In this document: one piece after another, positions 1-10,617 of the stretch
Layout of the letters: each line of letters opens with the position of its first letter
How positions within the stretch are numbered: position 1 is the first letter of the stretch
Source of the DNA: Ornithodoros turicata
Lineage: Eukaryota > Arthropoda > Arachnida > Ixodida > Argasidae
Length of the DNA stretch: 64,000 nucleotides
Direction: 5' to 3'
Assembly: GCF_037126465.1 (NCBI RefSeq)
Contig: NC_088201.1
Span: forward strand, 66,362,879-66,426,878
Program-made: the position numbers and the translations under genes
Notes under the pieces: generated by a model
Databases searched by the model: none
The model's input: the letters and a program-made list of their open reading frames with translations, nothing else
What the model was told of the DNA's origin: nothing

Positions 1-1720
1 CGTTTTGCATGCTATAGAAGGAGGGGGATCAATACTCTTCCTTTCGTGTTTTGATATCTTGTTGTTTTGCTACTCTCACTTCGGAGTTCGGATGGTGTCT
101 AGCAACGTTGGGTACCTCGTTTCTTGTGTGTGTGAGCGAGTGGTTGCTGTTTACGATGTGTTCATATATCGCTTTGTAGTGCTGTAATGTGCAAATTAGC
201 GGACTTTATAGCGGCTCTCTATTTTCCGTCGTTGTCTTTCGAGCAGCGCCTGTTGTTCCGGTAAAAATCGAGTTGAATGAATCGCCACAGCCCCAACGTA
301 TATCGCGCAGTGTTGACCAAGACCAAGTCAAGCAGGAATTCTGGTGAGTAATGCTTTCGTAGATTGCCTGTCTTAGTAGTGTGCTGTCCACACATAGTTG
401 GATTCTCATAAGAGTAATGTAAATTAATCAAAACAGCTGAAGTGCCTGTAATAGATGTAACTCGGTATCCGTTCGTAGGTTTGCGTCGTTTCTAGTTGGT
501 TGCGCGTTTAGGAACAACAAATTTATTCGAAGACGATAAGATACCGATAATGCATCACCGTACAGCAGCATTTACTCGTATCATTGTGAGCCATATTTCA
601 TTTGTTAAAATTTGTCGTCGTATTTCTTCAAAAATAAAAGCGCAAGTCGGCGTACTTGAATTGATCTCCATAGAACTGCTTACGTCGAACGTCTGCAAAT
701 GTTGTACTTATGTGCCTTCGCGCACCATAGTAGGCACAAAGCATATCTGATTAGAATAAATACTTCAAGAGGAAGTCATTCAAATACATTGTTATTTATA
801 GCTGGTTTTCCATTCCAGGCATGGTATGTGGCTGCACGAAGGATTTCGAAAAAGAAAAACAACAACATGGCTAATAGGATGTTGCTGCCCAGGGAGTCCT
901 GGCGAAGAGGTGAGCTGTTAAGATCATCATAAGGTTCTGTTGTGAAGTGAGAAATTTTGTAGTAGTGCACGAATGTTAATTCGTGCACTACTTTTATAAA
1001 AAAGAAACCAGAAATGGAAAGTTATGCATGCATCATTTCATGAATTGTAATGTATTACTATTTGATATTCACATGTTTCCATTAAGGGAATGAACTACTG
1101 AACCTATATTCATATCATGGTCATGCTCTGTGTTTACCTGGAAGTCACATTTTTAAGGCTTGTCATTCTTTTGTCTAAATGAATATTTATGTTAACCTTG
1201 TATGAAATAGCAGACACGTATCAACACGTGTGCAGCTTGTGCACATTAAAACGAGCCATGTAGAGACAAATGCTTGTTGTTGTTTTTTTAATATTCTAGC
1301 CTATTCATGGTTGCTCATCACTTCTTGCAGGTTTACTCATTCCAGAAGCAAGAATTGTATCATTGTAAGGCGAATGGAAATAAACTGACATCGACTGAGA
1401 TAGGTGCTCTGTCATGGCCAATGACTGTAGGATGGCTCCAAAAGCGTCACAACAAAGCCAATATTCATCTAGCTCTCTACAAGTAGCTAACTCCACATAG
1501 TAGCCTGCTTCACAGCCTACACTACCTTGTGGGAGTACACATTACACAATATGTTGCATTGTGCTGTGGTATGATAACATACCGTTTGTCTCGCAATATG
1601 TGTACATAAATATGATAAGGGCCCTAAGGGCACAGTGCATGGCTTACCCTGCTGAATATATATCCATACCTGGCTGCGACATTGCATATCAATGTAGGTT
1701 ACAATACACATTTTGACATT
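1..1720. other. No recognisable gene; unique-looking sequence
   Basis: I see no family motif in either strand here. The open frames are at most about 84 codons, lack recognisable domains and have no supporting context. The only clear structure is a short perfect hairpin at 961-992, listed separately. It could be intergenic or intronic DNA. Confidence 0.5.
961..992. repeat. Short perfect hairpin with GTGCAC core
   Basis: Two 14-base arms (AGTAGTGCACGAAT and its exact complement) are separated by the four-base loop GTTA. The same AGTAGTGCACGAA or AAGTAGTGCAC string recurs near 16226 and 30305, so this is probably the end of a dispersed repeat rather than a transcription terminator. Confidence 0.6.
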
Positions 1721-1893
1721 TGGTCGTTATGAGACATCTTCGGCCGTAATGAGACTGCCTTCGGCCGTATTGAGACTTTGGCCGTAATGAGACACTTGGG
1801 GATTAAAGGATTATCGGCCGTATTGAGACTTTCGGCCGTATTGAGACATCGGCCGTAATGAGACTTCGGCCGTAATGAGATACAATCGGCCGC
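1721..1893. repeat. Degenerate tandem array of a CGGCCGTAATGAGAC motif
   Basis: About eight copies of a 15-base motif, CGGCCGTAATGAGAC or CGGCCGTATTGAGAC, are spaced irregularly at 15-21 bases with one 22-base interruption near 1795-1814. All copies point the same way. The layout resembles the motif arrays at the ends of hAT-like elements elsewhere in this window, but I found no matching inverted partner nearby, so it may be a one-sided remnant. Confidence 0.75.
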
Positions 1894-1971
1894 GCCCCCT
1901 TCATGCATAGAAATTGGGTAGGCTATCTGGCATTCTGTCTGTATGCACTTTGCTTACTGCAGGCAGAGTTT

Positions 1972-1976
<5 letters not shown>

Positions 1977-2002
<26 letters not shown>
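1977..2002. repeat. (TG)n microsatellite
   Basis: About 13 uninterrupted TG dinucleotides are seen directly. Confidence 0.95.
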
Positions 2003-2427
2003 GTGACGGAGACCCGTTATTTCGCATCACGATCACTAGTACTGGCACTTCCCTTCTGAAAAGAAAAAAAACACGTTCGTTAACTTAAACACGCATATGA
2101 TATCCTTTATTCACATAGAGGAAGACTAGTCATAACCGAACTTCAGCTTGTCCCCCCCCCCCCAACCCCCTGTAGCGAGGGAGTTCCGATGCATAGACTA
2201 GTCCAACGATCCGTGCTATCATGTACTGGCATCAGAGTGGAAGACCTGTAACAGGGTACGGCTCCCTACGTCTCAAATGGACTCGCACTAACACAATCTG
2301 AATGCCAATCCTGGGCCAGAACCTACGTATATCCTGTTTGGTGTCTCAGTGCAACAGTCCATAACTCCAGAGAGCTGCAAGGGGGATAGCGGCACGAGAA
2401 CCAGGACTGTTCGGAAGAGGACATTAG

Positions 2428-2584
2428 TGAGATTTAGTGCATCGTACGCTATCGACTTTGTGTGCGTAAGAGATAGCGGTTCTGCGCACGCGCAAAACAA
2501 AGAGCGCTTCGCGCATTGCGCAGAACCACCACGCTATCCCTTACGTACGCAAAGGCGGTAGCGTAGATGCACTAAAATTCTCTA
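2428..2584. mobile_element. MITE with about 65-bp terminal inverted repeats
   Basis: The left arm (from GAGATTTAGTGCATC) and the right arm (ending GATGCACTAAAATTCTC) are imperfect reverse complements over about 65 bp, with a short GC-rich centre. They share blocks such as GCGTAAGAGATAGCG and its complement. The element is non-coding and about 157 bp long. No target duplication is clear, so the superfamily is not assigned. Confidence 0.65.
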
Positions 2585-2590
2585 TTGAAT

Positions 2591-2763
2591 AGCGAGTTTT
2601 AGAACATCGGAAGACCTCTACGAAAACGATACTATAAAGGAAGTTATCCCATCGAAGCTTAGCAATGTTCTGTCACCCGCTTTAAAGAAGCAGGGCGATT
2701 GGCTTATCGTGTTTTCGGAACTGTCGTGAACACCTTCCGATATAGTATACTAAAACTCGCTAA
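2591..2763. mobile_element. Short inverted-repeat element (TAGCGAGTTTTAG tips)
   Basis: TAGCGAGTTTTAG at the left is matched exactly by CTAAAACTCGCTA at the right. A second complementary stretch lies inside (ATCGGAAG with CTTCCGAT). It abuts the preceding MITE within seven bases. It is non-coding, and no target duplication was found. Confidence 0.5.
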
Positions 2764-3159
2764 TGTCGCCCACCGCCGCTGGAGCCCGACTAAGCCCATA
2801 AGGGCAAAGAACTCTGCGGATGCCGGCATCGGCGAGTTGAATCACCACTGTATGAGTGTTGTTCCCGTGCACCGCCCCACAGTGCGCACGCACCCCACAG
2901 ACGAATGGCCCGAAACAGTTATCCGTGTTTGTATTGTCATCAAGTGGGGAGACCTACGTACGGAGGTAGTCCTCTTTACACAAACGGAAACTCCATTTAC
3001 GGATAACAACGCTCCTAAGGGGAGATTGCTTCTTGTACGAGCCTGCCTGTTATCCGAAAAAGGATTTCTTTATTATGTATGCCTTTCCACTATTATTTAA
3101 GAAAACATAATCTTGCCTCAAAGCTACGAACACCACGAACGCATTGTGTGGTGCGTTTG

Positions 3160-3492
3160 TAGGGCCTTGTGTTTTCGGGTTCTATGTTTTTTGGAAATCG
3201 GAGGCTAAAAATCGGGTTTTATTTCAGGAGCCGTAAAGCAGGGTAAAATCGGGCGTTATCTTGTGGTAATGCAGAGTTTCGGGTGGAAGGTAAAAAAGAA
3301 AGCTTCTCGCATATTAGAGGAACACAAGATTGTGGAACAGCCAGGCTGAATGTCCAGTGCATAACATCATCCAATGCCCATATTACAGGGTGAATTGGCA
3401 CATTGTCAAGTTAGTTTTCGGTGTTCACCTTAAGTGATGGTGATGCAAATCGGGAAGTAAAAACGAGTTTTACCCTAAAACTGGAGGCCCTA
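3160..3492. mobile_element. Non-autonomous hAT-like element, TAGGGCC tips
   Basis: The element starts TAGGGCCTTGTGTTTTCGGG and ends GGAGGCCCTA, so the tips are inverted repeats of the hAT type. It is flanked by TGCGTTTG (3152-3159) and TGTGTTTG (3493-3500), an 8-bp target duplication with one mismatch, which is diagnostic of hAT insertion. Subterminal copies of (A)AATCGGG(A/T) occur at both ends. There is no transposase. Confidence 0.8.
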
Positions 3493-3604
3493 TGTGTTTG
3501 TCCTGCAGCTTTCGGGCGGCGAAATGTGGAATACTTCTGTTAGAAACCATGCGATTAGCTCCAGTAAGGCGCGAGCTAAACGTCATACTGGAACTAAGCA
3601 GCAG

Positions 3605-3712
3605 CACGCAACACGGACTAAAAGAAGGAATACAGGGAAACTACATAGTCTGCACGGATGCATGCATCTAAGCAGTTGTCCTGTCTTTGTTCTTTTAGTC
3701 CATGTTGTGTGA
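3605..3712. repeat. Fold-back repeat of about 108 bp
   Basis: CACGCAACACGGACTAAAAG is mirrored by CTTTTAGTCCATGTTGTGTG with three mismatches. A small non-autonomous DNA transposon is likely. No clear target duplication was seen. Confidence 0.5.
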
Positions 3713-3847
3713 GTTCGAATATGACGCAGGCGTTACCAACAGTCCCATATAAATACATTGGTGTGTAATGTAAAGCCTATTCTGTGCGATGGACCACAAG
3801 TTAGGTTCAGTTTCCCAAGCACTAAGATGTAGTAAAAGTTGAAGTAC

Positions 3848-4160
3848 AAGAGGGCGACTTTTTTTATTTTTAACTTCGTGTTAGTGCCGTGAAGCAACTG
3901 TGGCTATGAGCGGCGTACAGACGTGGACAGATGGAGAGAGGACAGCAGGAAGGAGTGGGGGACAGGGGGTTAGTATGCGTCCTGGGCCGACTTCAGGGGG
4001 AACTGTGCCGACATTCGTCTGGAAAGTCTTCGGAAAACCCAGGGAAAACCTCAGGCAGCACAGGCGGTGACAGGATTCGAACCCGCGTCATCTCCCAGTC
4101 TCGGCGTGGAAAGCGATCATCCTAACCACTATGCCACGGGAGCTGGTAAAGAGGGCGACT
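3848..4160 (-). mobile_element. tRNA-headed SINE (family I), complete, with 12-bp target duplication
   Basis: On the minus strand the element begins with a tRNA-like head whose B box (GGGTTCGAATCC) and A-box-like region (GGCATAGTGG) are readable. A conserved body follows, then a poly(A)-like tail (T-rich on the plus strand at 3860-3875). It is flanked by perfect 12-bp direct repeats, AAGAGGGCGACT, at 3848-3859 and 4149-4160. This is the mark of LINE-driven, target-primed insertion. Related copies lie at 13957-14010, 30744-30834, 40848-40970 and 41214-41478. Confidence 0.85.
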
Positions 4161-5350
4161 GGCAGCTGTCTTAGAAATCCAGTGCTTGGTATACCGAGAG
4201 CTGCCCCGCTGCAGAAAACAACTTTGATCTACTCGTCCTCCGTGCTCTCACACTTTCAGTACATTGTGCTACCTTGGTTGCTTTCTATCTGTGGGATGTT
4301 AGGTAACCCACTAGTGAGCTTTGGCTACTATAGTTCGTGTGATAAGAACGACAGAAGAGTAGCGACTGGGGAAAAGCAGTTAGGTACAGCACATCGAAAC
4401 CTGGAACGATAAGTTCGACAAAAATAGACAAAGAAATTGGAAAGATTAGGCGGCGCAAGATGTTTGGGGAGGGGGGGGGGGGGTGACCTGTGAATAACAG
4501 GATTACTTCAGTATTGCACTTTGTCTTATTTCTGTGGTTTTTCTTTTTCCTTTTTGTATCCTGCCTGCCCTGGGGAGAGATAGGGCGGAAAAGTGCACCT
4601 GTTTATGTATATTCAATCACGCGTATGTCTCCCCCACTACAGACACTAGACAGTACATTGCAATGCATGAGTATGATTCTGTTCTAGACTGCATCGCACG
4701 TAAATACATTACAGTCCGGTTTCAAGAACGCTTTTGTACAGTGCTTTAGCAAACACACTGTACTCAGCCCCAGGTGGTTAAGCTTGCCCGCGGCTGTGAA
4801 ATTGCGCATTTCGAATCCGGTCAGCGTGGTTCAACGACAAGCGGAGCAACAACGTAAAGAGCGGGTTACACAAGCCCTTATGACCCTGACGATAATGGTG
4901 TCATGGAGAAAGAAACGCAGAATGACGTATCTACTTCCGGTAATTCTGTAGGAATAACATACTGGGCACCTCCGGCATGCATCCTATGCATACGTAGGAT
5001 GTACGAGGACGATATGCAACGGAAGCGGTTACTTTCGTCAGTGGACGGACGACCTTTTATCTGGTGACTTTTTCGAATTTCCTTGTAGCGAAGCGAAGCA
5101 ACAAAGGTTATCAACAGTACATATAGATGTGGTAAGTGGGAAGACGGAGGCAGGAAGGAGTAGCCGATCAAGTGCGGGAGATTGTGATTCAAGGATAAAA
5201 ATACGTTTTTTTTTCTTTATTTGGTTCTGCGTGTCACGTGTTTGGGCTGGACTCAGTTCGGAAGTTTGATAATTGGTGGCTTTACGTAGCGAGAAACACA
5301 TGAGCGACGCCAGAGTGGTCTATCAGTGTATTAATTTTGTCCACCCAGGG
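4161..5350. other. No recognisable gene
   Basis: This stretch holds a poly(G) tract near 4469 and a fragment at 4248-4275 matching the TTTCAGTACATTGTGCT end of the MITE family at 5815. The open frames are short, overlap in several phases and carry no recognisable domain. Confidence 0.45.
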
Positions 5351-5537
5351 TTTCTTTAACGTGCGCCGAAATCCCAGTGCCTGGCACACCGTGTTTAACT
5401 TCCCTCGCGGAAGACGGCGTGTCTGAGCAAAGTGTACCGTGCCACCAAGTTGCTTACGTCCTCAGCAGGGTTCGAACTTGCAGCCTTGTGATCAGTGAGC
5501 GGACGCGCTACCAACTGATCCACCGAGGCCGGTCCAG
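5351..5537 (-). mobile_element. tRNA-headed SINE (family II) copy
   Basis: Read on the minus strand, this matches the element at 46642-46800 over its full length. It has the tRNA-like head with A box (TGGATCAGTTGG) and B box (GGTTCGAACCC-like), then the body that includes ACTTGGTGGCA and GACACGCCGTCTTCCGCG. It is diverged, with no coding potential. The target duplication is not resolved. Confidence 0.75.
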
Positions 5538-5814
5538 TTCGGAAGTGAATGGATACTGAGGACACATATCACTGAGTATGAGGAGCGAAATAAAACACAC
5601 GACCGACCGACCCGACCCGACCTCAAACCAGCAAATAAGTTTAATGCGCTGTTTCAACGTGCAAGAAAGTTGATAATGGATGGGGGAGGTCTACAGACGG
5701 AATGCTGATACAACCTGGAGTTGTTGCTGTCTTCACTGCTTCCTGGATGACAGGCCACCTCTGCAGGCAGAAGAGTACCGTACAGGGTCAATGATAAAAT
5801 GTCATCCCTAACAC

Positions 5815-7296
5815 CCCAAGCAGCACAATGTACTGAAAGTCGAGTGCAATAGGGGTGGAAAGGTAGGTGGAAGGCCTTGAACAGACTTATGAAACTAAAG
5901 AACATTGATAGCACATATACCGTCCACCCCTATTGCACTCGACTTTCAGTACATTGTGCCAGACTTGTACGTAACGGGTAACGGGTAATGGCGTTACTAG
6001 TAATCAATTACTTTTTGAGTAATTTGTAACGTAATCGATTACTTTTGGGGCCCAGTAATTTTTTGAGTAATTCAATTACAATTTTCAGTAATCAATTACC
6101 AAGTAATCGATTACTTGGAAACTAAAGAATCCACATTGTTCGGGACGATGCACACACACACACATATGGGATGATTCACGGCCGCGAGAAGACAAAACCA
6201 ACTGCCCTCTGCAAGTTCGGTGCAAGGCAGCTGTCTTATCACTAGGACTTTTCCCGCAACAATTACTTACCCGAGGACCCCGAGGTTAATTGCCACAGTG
6301 TTCCGCACGTGTAGTGTATTTTTGAGTCCACTGTCCTCTCCCCATTCATGTGTAGTTGTGTACTATCTATCCGTAACCCGGCTTGTATGCAGTAAGTTGG
6401 ACTGTAGGTTGTACCGTGAACCTGATGAGTCATTTATGGGAGTTCCAGCAGAGTTGTACACGTTACTCGGAAAAAGTAATTGATTACAATTACTGTTACT
6501 ACTGCGCGAAAAGTAATTCTTTACCGTTACAAATTACTTCATCGAAAATGTAATACGTTACCGATTAGAAATGTAACGCGTTACTTTTTTATGTTACTTT
6601 TAAATTGTGGGCCACATAGCAAAAGCCAACAAGCCTGCAGTGAATGCAACTATGCAGCTCTTGTTGCAAATTCTAAAATGAGACACCAACGTATATGATA
6701 AGTGAAATTCACAAATACATTTGAAAGCAACATACAAAACACATACACGCGTTTATTACAGATTTGTTTGCTGAAAAGGGTTGCCATTGTTGAAAGAAGG
6801 CTAAAAAAAGTAATCGATTACTCAGTAATTGATTACCGAAAATTGTAATCAGATTACTTGGAAAATTACTTGCTCAAATAATGAATTGATTACGTTAAAA
6901 ATTACTGAAAAAAGTAATTGATTACTAGTAACGGAATTACTAGTAACGCGTTACGTACAACTCTGAGTTCCAGTTGGGACTCTTTTCTGCATTTGCAATT
7001 CTGCTTCAATGCTGACTTCGTTTTTGCTTCGTTTCGCTTCGTTTTTGCTCGGTTTCCTTTTTTTTCTGGAGATCTTTTTTTCTATATCTTCTTTTCTATC
7101 TTTTTTTATATCGTTTTCTCAGATATCGAAGTAATTGGCAAAGTAACGCGTTACTTTTCAAGGCGTTACTTCATTACTTTTTCCGGCAAGTAATTTGTAA
7201 CGGTAAAAAATTACTTTTTAGTACAAGGTAACGGTAACGGTAATCAATTACTTTTTTTTAGTAACGTGTACAAGTCTGCTGATTGTGCTGCTTGGG
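5815..7296. mobile_element. MITE family M1, copy 1, split by a hAT-like element
   Basis: Left part 5815-5959 and right part 7282-7296 together form an approximately 160-bp hairpin MITE. The arms read CCCAAGCAGCACAATGTACT inwards and the complement outwards, with a shared GGCCTTGAACAGAC centre. Intact copies at 9988-10118 and 10285-10436 define the family and show that 5960-7280 is an insertion. It is non-coding. Confidence 0.8.
5960..7280. mobile_element. hAT-like element with TAATCGATTAC-motif ends
   Basis: The tips are CAGACTTGTAC and GTACAAGTCTG. Behind both tips run dense arrays of self-complementary motifs such as GTAATCGATTAC, GTAATTGATTAC and AACGCGTTAC (about 5985-6120, 6470-6595, 6810-6955 and 7135-7265). 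Host sequence of the surrounding MITE repeats as CATTGTGC on the left and GATTGTGC on the right, so the target duplication is 7 of 8 bases with two extra bases at the right tip. No transposase domain is readable inside. The same tip occurs on the element at 54936-57311. Confidence 0.75.
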
Positions 7297-7550
7297 ACCC
7301 TTCAACAGAAATCCAAACGTCAACAAATGTCTGGTTAAGCACGGGAATCAATATATTCTTTGTAAGAAGATTGTGGTCTACAAAATTTATTGTTCCTGCG
7401 GTGTTTGTTACGTAGGGCAGACATCTGGATGTGTTGTAGACAGATTAAGGGAGCATTCCCGTGCGTGATAAATAATGATGCTAACTCAGAAATTGCCAAG
7501 CATGTCGCAATCTGTGCAGGTTGGGAGCCTCTGTTAGATAAAACGGAATG
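7297..7550 (+). pseudogene. Penelope-like retroelement fragment, GIY-YIG endonuclease domain
   Basis: A translated segment reads VVYKIYCSCGVCYVGQTSG followed by a DRLREH motif. This is the cysteine-bearing GIY-YIG pattern at the C-terminus of Penelope-like elements (Y-Y core as VYKIYC...CYVGQT, then the R-x3-H helix). A frameshift or stop follows the DRLREHSRA region at about 7465. The C-terminal stretch NSEIAKHVAIC resumes in another frame (ORF 7390-7581). No reverse transcriptase is present, so this is a dead 3' fragment. In an intact element this domain nicks DNA to prime reverse transcription. Confidence 0.7.
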
Positions 7551-8990
7551 CAACAACAACAACAACTTTCATGTGAGATGATGAAAGGGGAGTTTCATCG
7601 CCAGGGGCGATACTCTACCCATTGCTGGTCGTGATGCAGGGAATAAAATAATGAGCCCCTTCACAATAAGGATCCAGAAAGGTGAAGAGAGCTTTGAGAA
7701 CGAAGCGTTGGTGGGCTGGATGTGGCCAGGGACCAAGCAATTTTGTGAGAGGGGGGGGGGCGAGAGTCCAGCTCGTTAAAGGGACTATGAAATTTCCCGA
7801 ACCCCTATACTTTTTTTCGATGGAAACTGTTCTTCCCGCAGAGAAACTAATATGCCACAAATTTTTCCGGACGAAATCGCTCCACTCTGCGAGGAGCGCG
7901 CGCTGGAAATGTCTCTTCCGCGTTCCTCCTCTCCCGCGCATATTTCCCTGCCGATGGTGTAACTGTACGGACCGCTCTTCGGTTCCCCGTTACGTCACCG
8001 GTGTTGCACAATGGCAAGTAATGCCGCGAGCTCGCGCTGTGGCTGCCGCCACTGCCGAAATCTGCCGATCGCGCGAAAGCTGCTGCCATGGAGATTTCCA
8101 CTCCCGATGAACGCATACGCGGGATCCTACGGCGCATGCTCCTGGCGGGATTCCTCGGCTCGGCAACACGTCACAATGACGTGTTGCTGAGCCGGCCGTG
8201 GTCGCGTCAAGTTACCCGTTGTGTCTCCGCTCGGCAGCTCGTCACGGCGCGGCGCCAGCTGTCCTCCCTTCGCCGCTCCGTTTAAATTCGCTCCCGAGAA
8301 ATCCGCTCGCGCGATGAAAGTAAAATTTCGGTTCTAGACTCAGAAAAATGTCTTCTTTCGAACGAAACGAAGAAAAAAATCGTTTCATAGTCCCTTTAAG
8401 GCATCCGGAGACTACGGTTCGGGAAGGTTGGTAGTGTGGGCAATGGAGAAGAATGTGCTCTGGATCTTCTACAGCACCGCAGTGGCAGCTTTGGGGAGAG
8501 TCAACTTGCCTCAAGCGGTAACGCCACTGCGCTGTAAAAGCCACACCGAGGCGCATTCGATGAACTAATGCGGCATCTTGACGAGAGGTATGTCGAGGCA
8601 TGCGGAAAGCGAGCGCTGAACCAACTCTGCTCAGCATGGCTGGGGGGGGGGGGGGGGAGAATGTCAGCGGTCCATTGGCGGGAAGCCAGGGGAATCACGA
8701 AGCGTCGAAGTACGGAACGACGGTCTCCTCTCAGCAGGCAATACGTGTCCGTCTCCGCGACGAGAAAGCTGCTTCTGCGGCGCTGTCGGCCTGTTCATTC
8801 CCTTCGACACCACAATAGGCTGGAGCCCACTGGAGAACCAGCCTGTGCCCTGCTTCGTAGACAAGGTTGTAAGCCATTAACACATCCATCACCAACGGTG
8901 CAGATGAGCCTCGGATGCCACAATTTTCAATTGCTTGCAGCGCAGATGTAGAGTCAGTGAACACTACCCATTCCCGTGGGGTAAAATCAA
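7551..8990 (-). pseudogene. LINE 3' end (I/R1-type with RNase H), split by a TTAA element
   Basis: Minus-strand order is an RNase H remnant (8964-8731: FTDSTSALQAIEN, later LQWAPAYCGVEGNEQAD), then the C-terminal region (8637-8400 and 7775-7690: RMPRHTSRQDAAL, CHCGAVEDPEHILLHCPHY). A 3' UTR follows and ends at a (GTT)n tail, seen as (AAC)n at 7551-7566 on the plus strand. It is the same family as 40056-40535. Frameshifts break the reading frame. The TTAA element at 7780-8395 interrupts the C-terminal coding region cleanly. The product would have been the ORF2 polyprotein of a non-LTR retrotransposon. Confidence 0.85.
7776..8399. mobile_element. TTAA-flanked non-autonomous DNA element (616 bp)
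   Basis: The element AGGGACTATGAAA...TTTCATAGTCCCT (7780-8395) has 13-bp perfect terminal inverted repeats. It is flanked by TTAA at 7776-7779 and 8396-8399, as expected for piggyBac-type insertion. Removing it restores continuous LINE coding sequence, which confirms the boundaries. The interior is GC-rich and contains a strong hairpin at 8154-8194 (GGCTCGGCAACACGTCA, loop CAA, complement with one mismatch). There is no transposase. Confidence 0.85.
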
Positions 8991-9109
8991 CGATGTGCTG
9001 CAGAAAGACGGAAACGGAAACATGCGGAAACGGAATGCATGAACTATGTCAGTGATATGAAACAAAGAGTCATCCAGGAAGCAATGGAGATAACAACAAC
9101 CGCACGTTG

Positions 9110-9350
9110 TATCAGCATGCTGCATTAATGCAGCATCCTGACGAGATGTATTTCGTGGCATCCGGAGAGCGACCGTTGGATCAACTATTGCTAGCTTTCC
9201 CATTGGAGAAGTAGCCTGTGACCTGTTTTGTACATCTGGCAGTCACTCATTAACACGTCTGTCACCATGGGACCGGACGATCCTCGTATGCCTGCGTTCT
9301 CAATGGCTCGTAGTGCAGTCTTCGAGTCCTTGGTCATACAACTTGATTGT
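9110..9350 (-). pseudogene. Second copy of the same LINE, internally deleted
   Basis: On the minus strand an RNase H piece (TALRAIENAGIRGSS, then TGHRLLLQW at 9350-9200) joins directly to the C-terminal piece (ALRMPRNTSRQDAALMQH at about 9180-9115). About 110 codons found between these blocks in the neighbouring copy (8610-8970) are missing. This is a dead retrotransposon fragment. Confidence 0.75.
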
Positions 9351-9360
9351 GTGTAGCATT

Positions 9361-9467
9361 TTAAGGTGAGTCCTCACTATGCCGATCGGCATAGTGAGCC
9401 ATAGATAAAGCACAGCGGGGAGAGCCGATCTGCCTTGCCGGTCGGCATAGTAGGGACGCACCTTTAA
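9361..9467. mobile_element. Small TTAA-flanked MITE with a perfect 26-bp palindrome
   Basis: TTAA at 9361-9364 and 9464-9467 flank arms GGTGAGTCCTCACTATGCCG and its imperfect complement (CGGCATAGTAGGGACGCACC). The left arm contains a perfect palindrome, 9373-9398, centred on GATC. It is non-coding. Confidence 0.65.
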
Positions 9468-9987
9468 GTCGCATGCTGAGACGAGGTGCCTTTATGGAGT
9501 ATTCGGCCCTCCGTGGTTGGCTCAAGTACTCTGCTAAGTACGCAAGTCGAGATAACCCCTGGCTAGATCTACGGATCAATGACTATAATATTGAGTGTAT
9601 GTAAAAGCCAAGATTTGATGAGAGGAACGATTACGACGAGAACCAACGAAAGGCAGGTACTTCATGTACTGTGTAGGGTTCTAAAAGATCCCTTTCGCAA
9701 TGGTACTGCTTTCCCGCAATGTCCCGAAACCAACGCTCTCTACAGGATTTGTGGCCACAGGCGGTGTCCAGCTGGACAGGGGGGCACCAGCGTGGTTCCT
9801 TTCGGAAATATGGGGGGGGGGGGGGGTCCCCAACACACTACTTCCTTTTTGCGTGCCTCATTTTATCTTTTCGTTACTGCAATACTATCACTATGTTAGC
9901 CAGATGCTGAGTGCGGAGGTCTCGTGGGCAAACAACGGGAGCGTGATCATCACGGAGTTTCTGTTTAAATAGGCTCGTGGACCTCCC

Positions 9988-10118
9988 TGAGCCGCATAAT
10001 GTACTGAAAGTCGAGTGCATGGAAGGCCTTGAACAGACGCGTGAAACTAAAGAACATTGATAAGACATATACCACCCACCCCTATTGCACTCGACTTTCA
10101 GTACATTGTGCTGCTTAG
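9988..10118. mobile_element. MITE family M1, copy 2
   Basis: This is a hairpin element with the same arms as 5815 (AATGTACTGAAAGTCGAGTG and its complement) and the shared AGGCCTTGAACAGAC centre. There is a small internal deletion in the left arm. Confidence 0.8.
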
Positions 10119-10284
10119 GTCTGACAAACGTGATACCGATAATAGTTTATTTATTTTTAGATGTTACTAACGCCCTTCGAGACATCGCCATTATCAAGCA
10201 CCGAACGAAAGATAAATGAAGCGTGCCGATTTCACGGGGGAATTCGATACTGCAGCTTATCTAAAGGTGATACGATGGACGGAT

Positions 10285-10436
10285 CCCAAGCAGCAAAATG
10301 TACCGAAAGTCGAGTGCAATGGGGGTGGACGGGTAGGTGAGAGGCCTTGAACAGACCTGTGAAACTAAAGAACGTTGAGAAGACGCATACCGTCCACCAT
10401 CATTGCACTCGACTTTCAGTAGATTGTGCTGCTTGG
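10285..10436. mobile_element. MITE family M1, copy 3
   Basis: This is the full-length family member. It runs from CCCAAGCAGCAAAATGTACC to the complement ending GTGCTGCTTGG, with a TAGGTGAGAGGCCTTGAAC centre. The arms pair over about 45 bp, so a transcript would fold as a near-perfect hairpin. Confidence 0.85.
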
Positions 10437-10617
10437 CGCTATATATAGCGCCGTCCCGAAGGAAGCAATTCGCTGTGAACTATTTATTAACAGTGGCAGT
10501 TGACCATAGTTATTCGATTTCAGGAACACATAGCAACGAACGAATATTTTGAGCTGCGGATATGTTTTTGCAAGTATTTTTGACCAACCACTAGTCAACC
10601 CAAGACCAAGTCAACCA

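Noticed and set aside
2699..3100. Open frame of 133 codons
   Set aside because: It starts inside a MITE (2591-2763) and has no recognisable domain.
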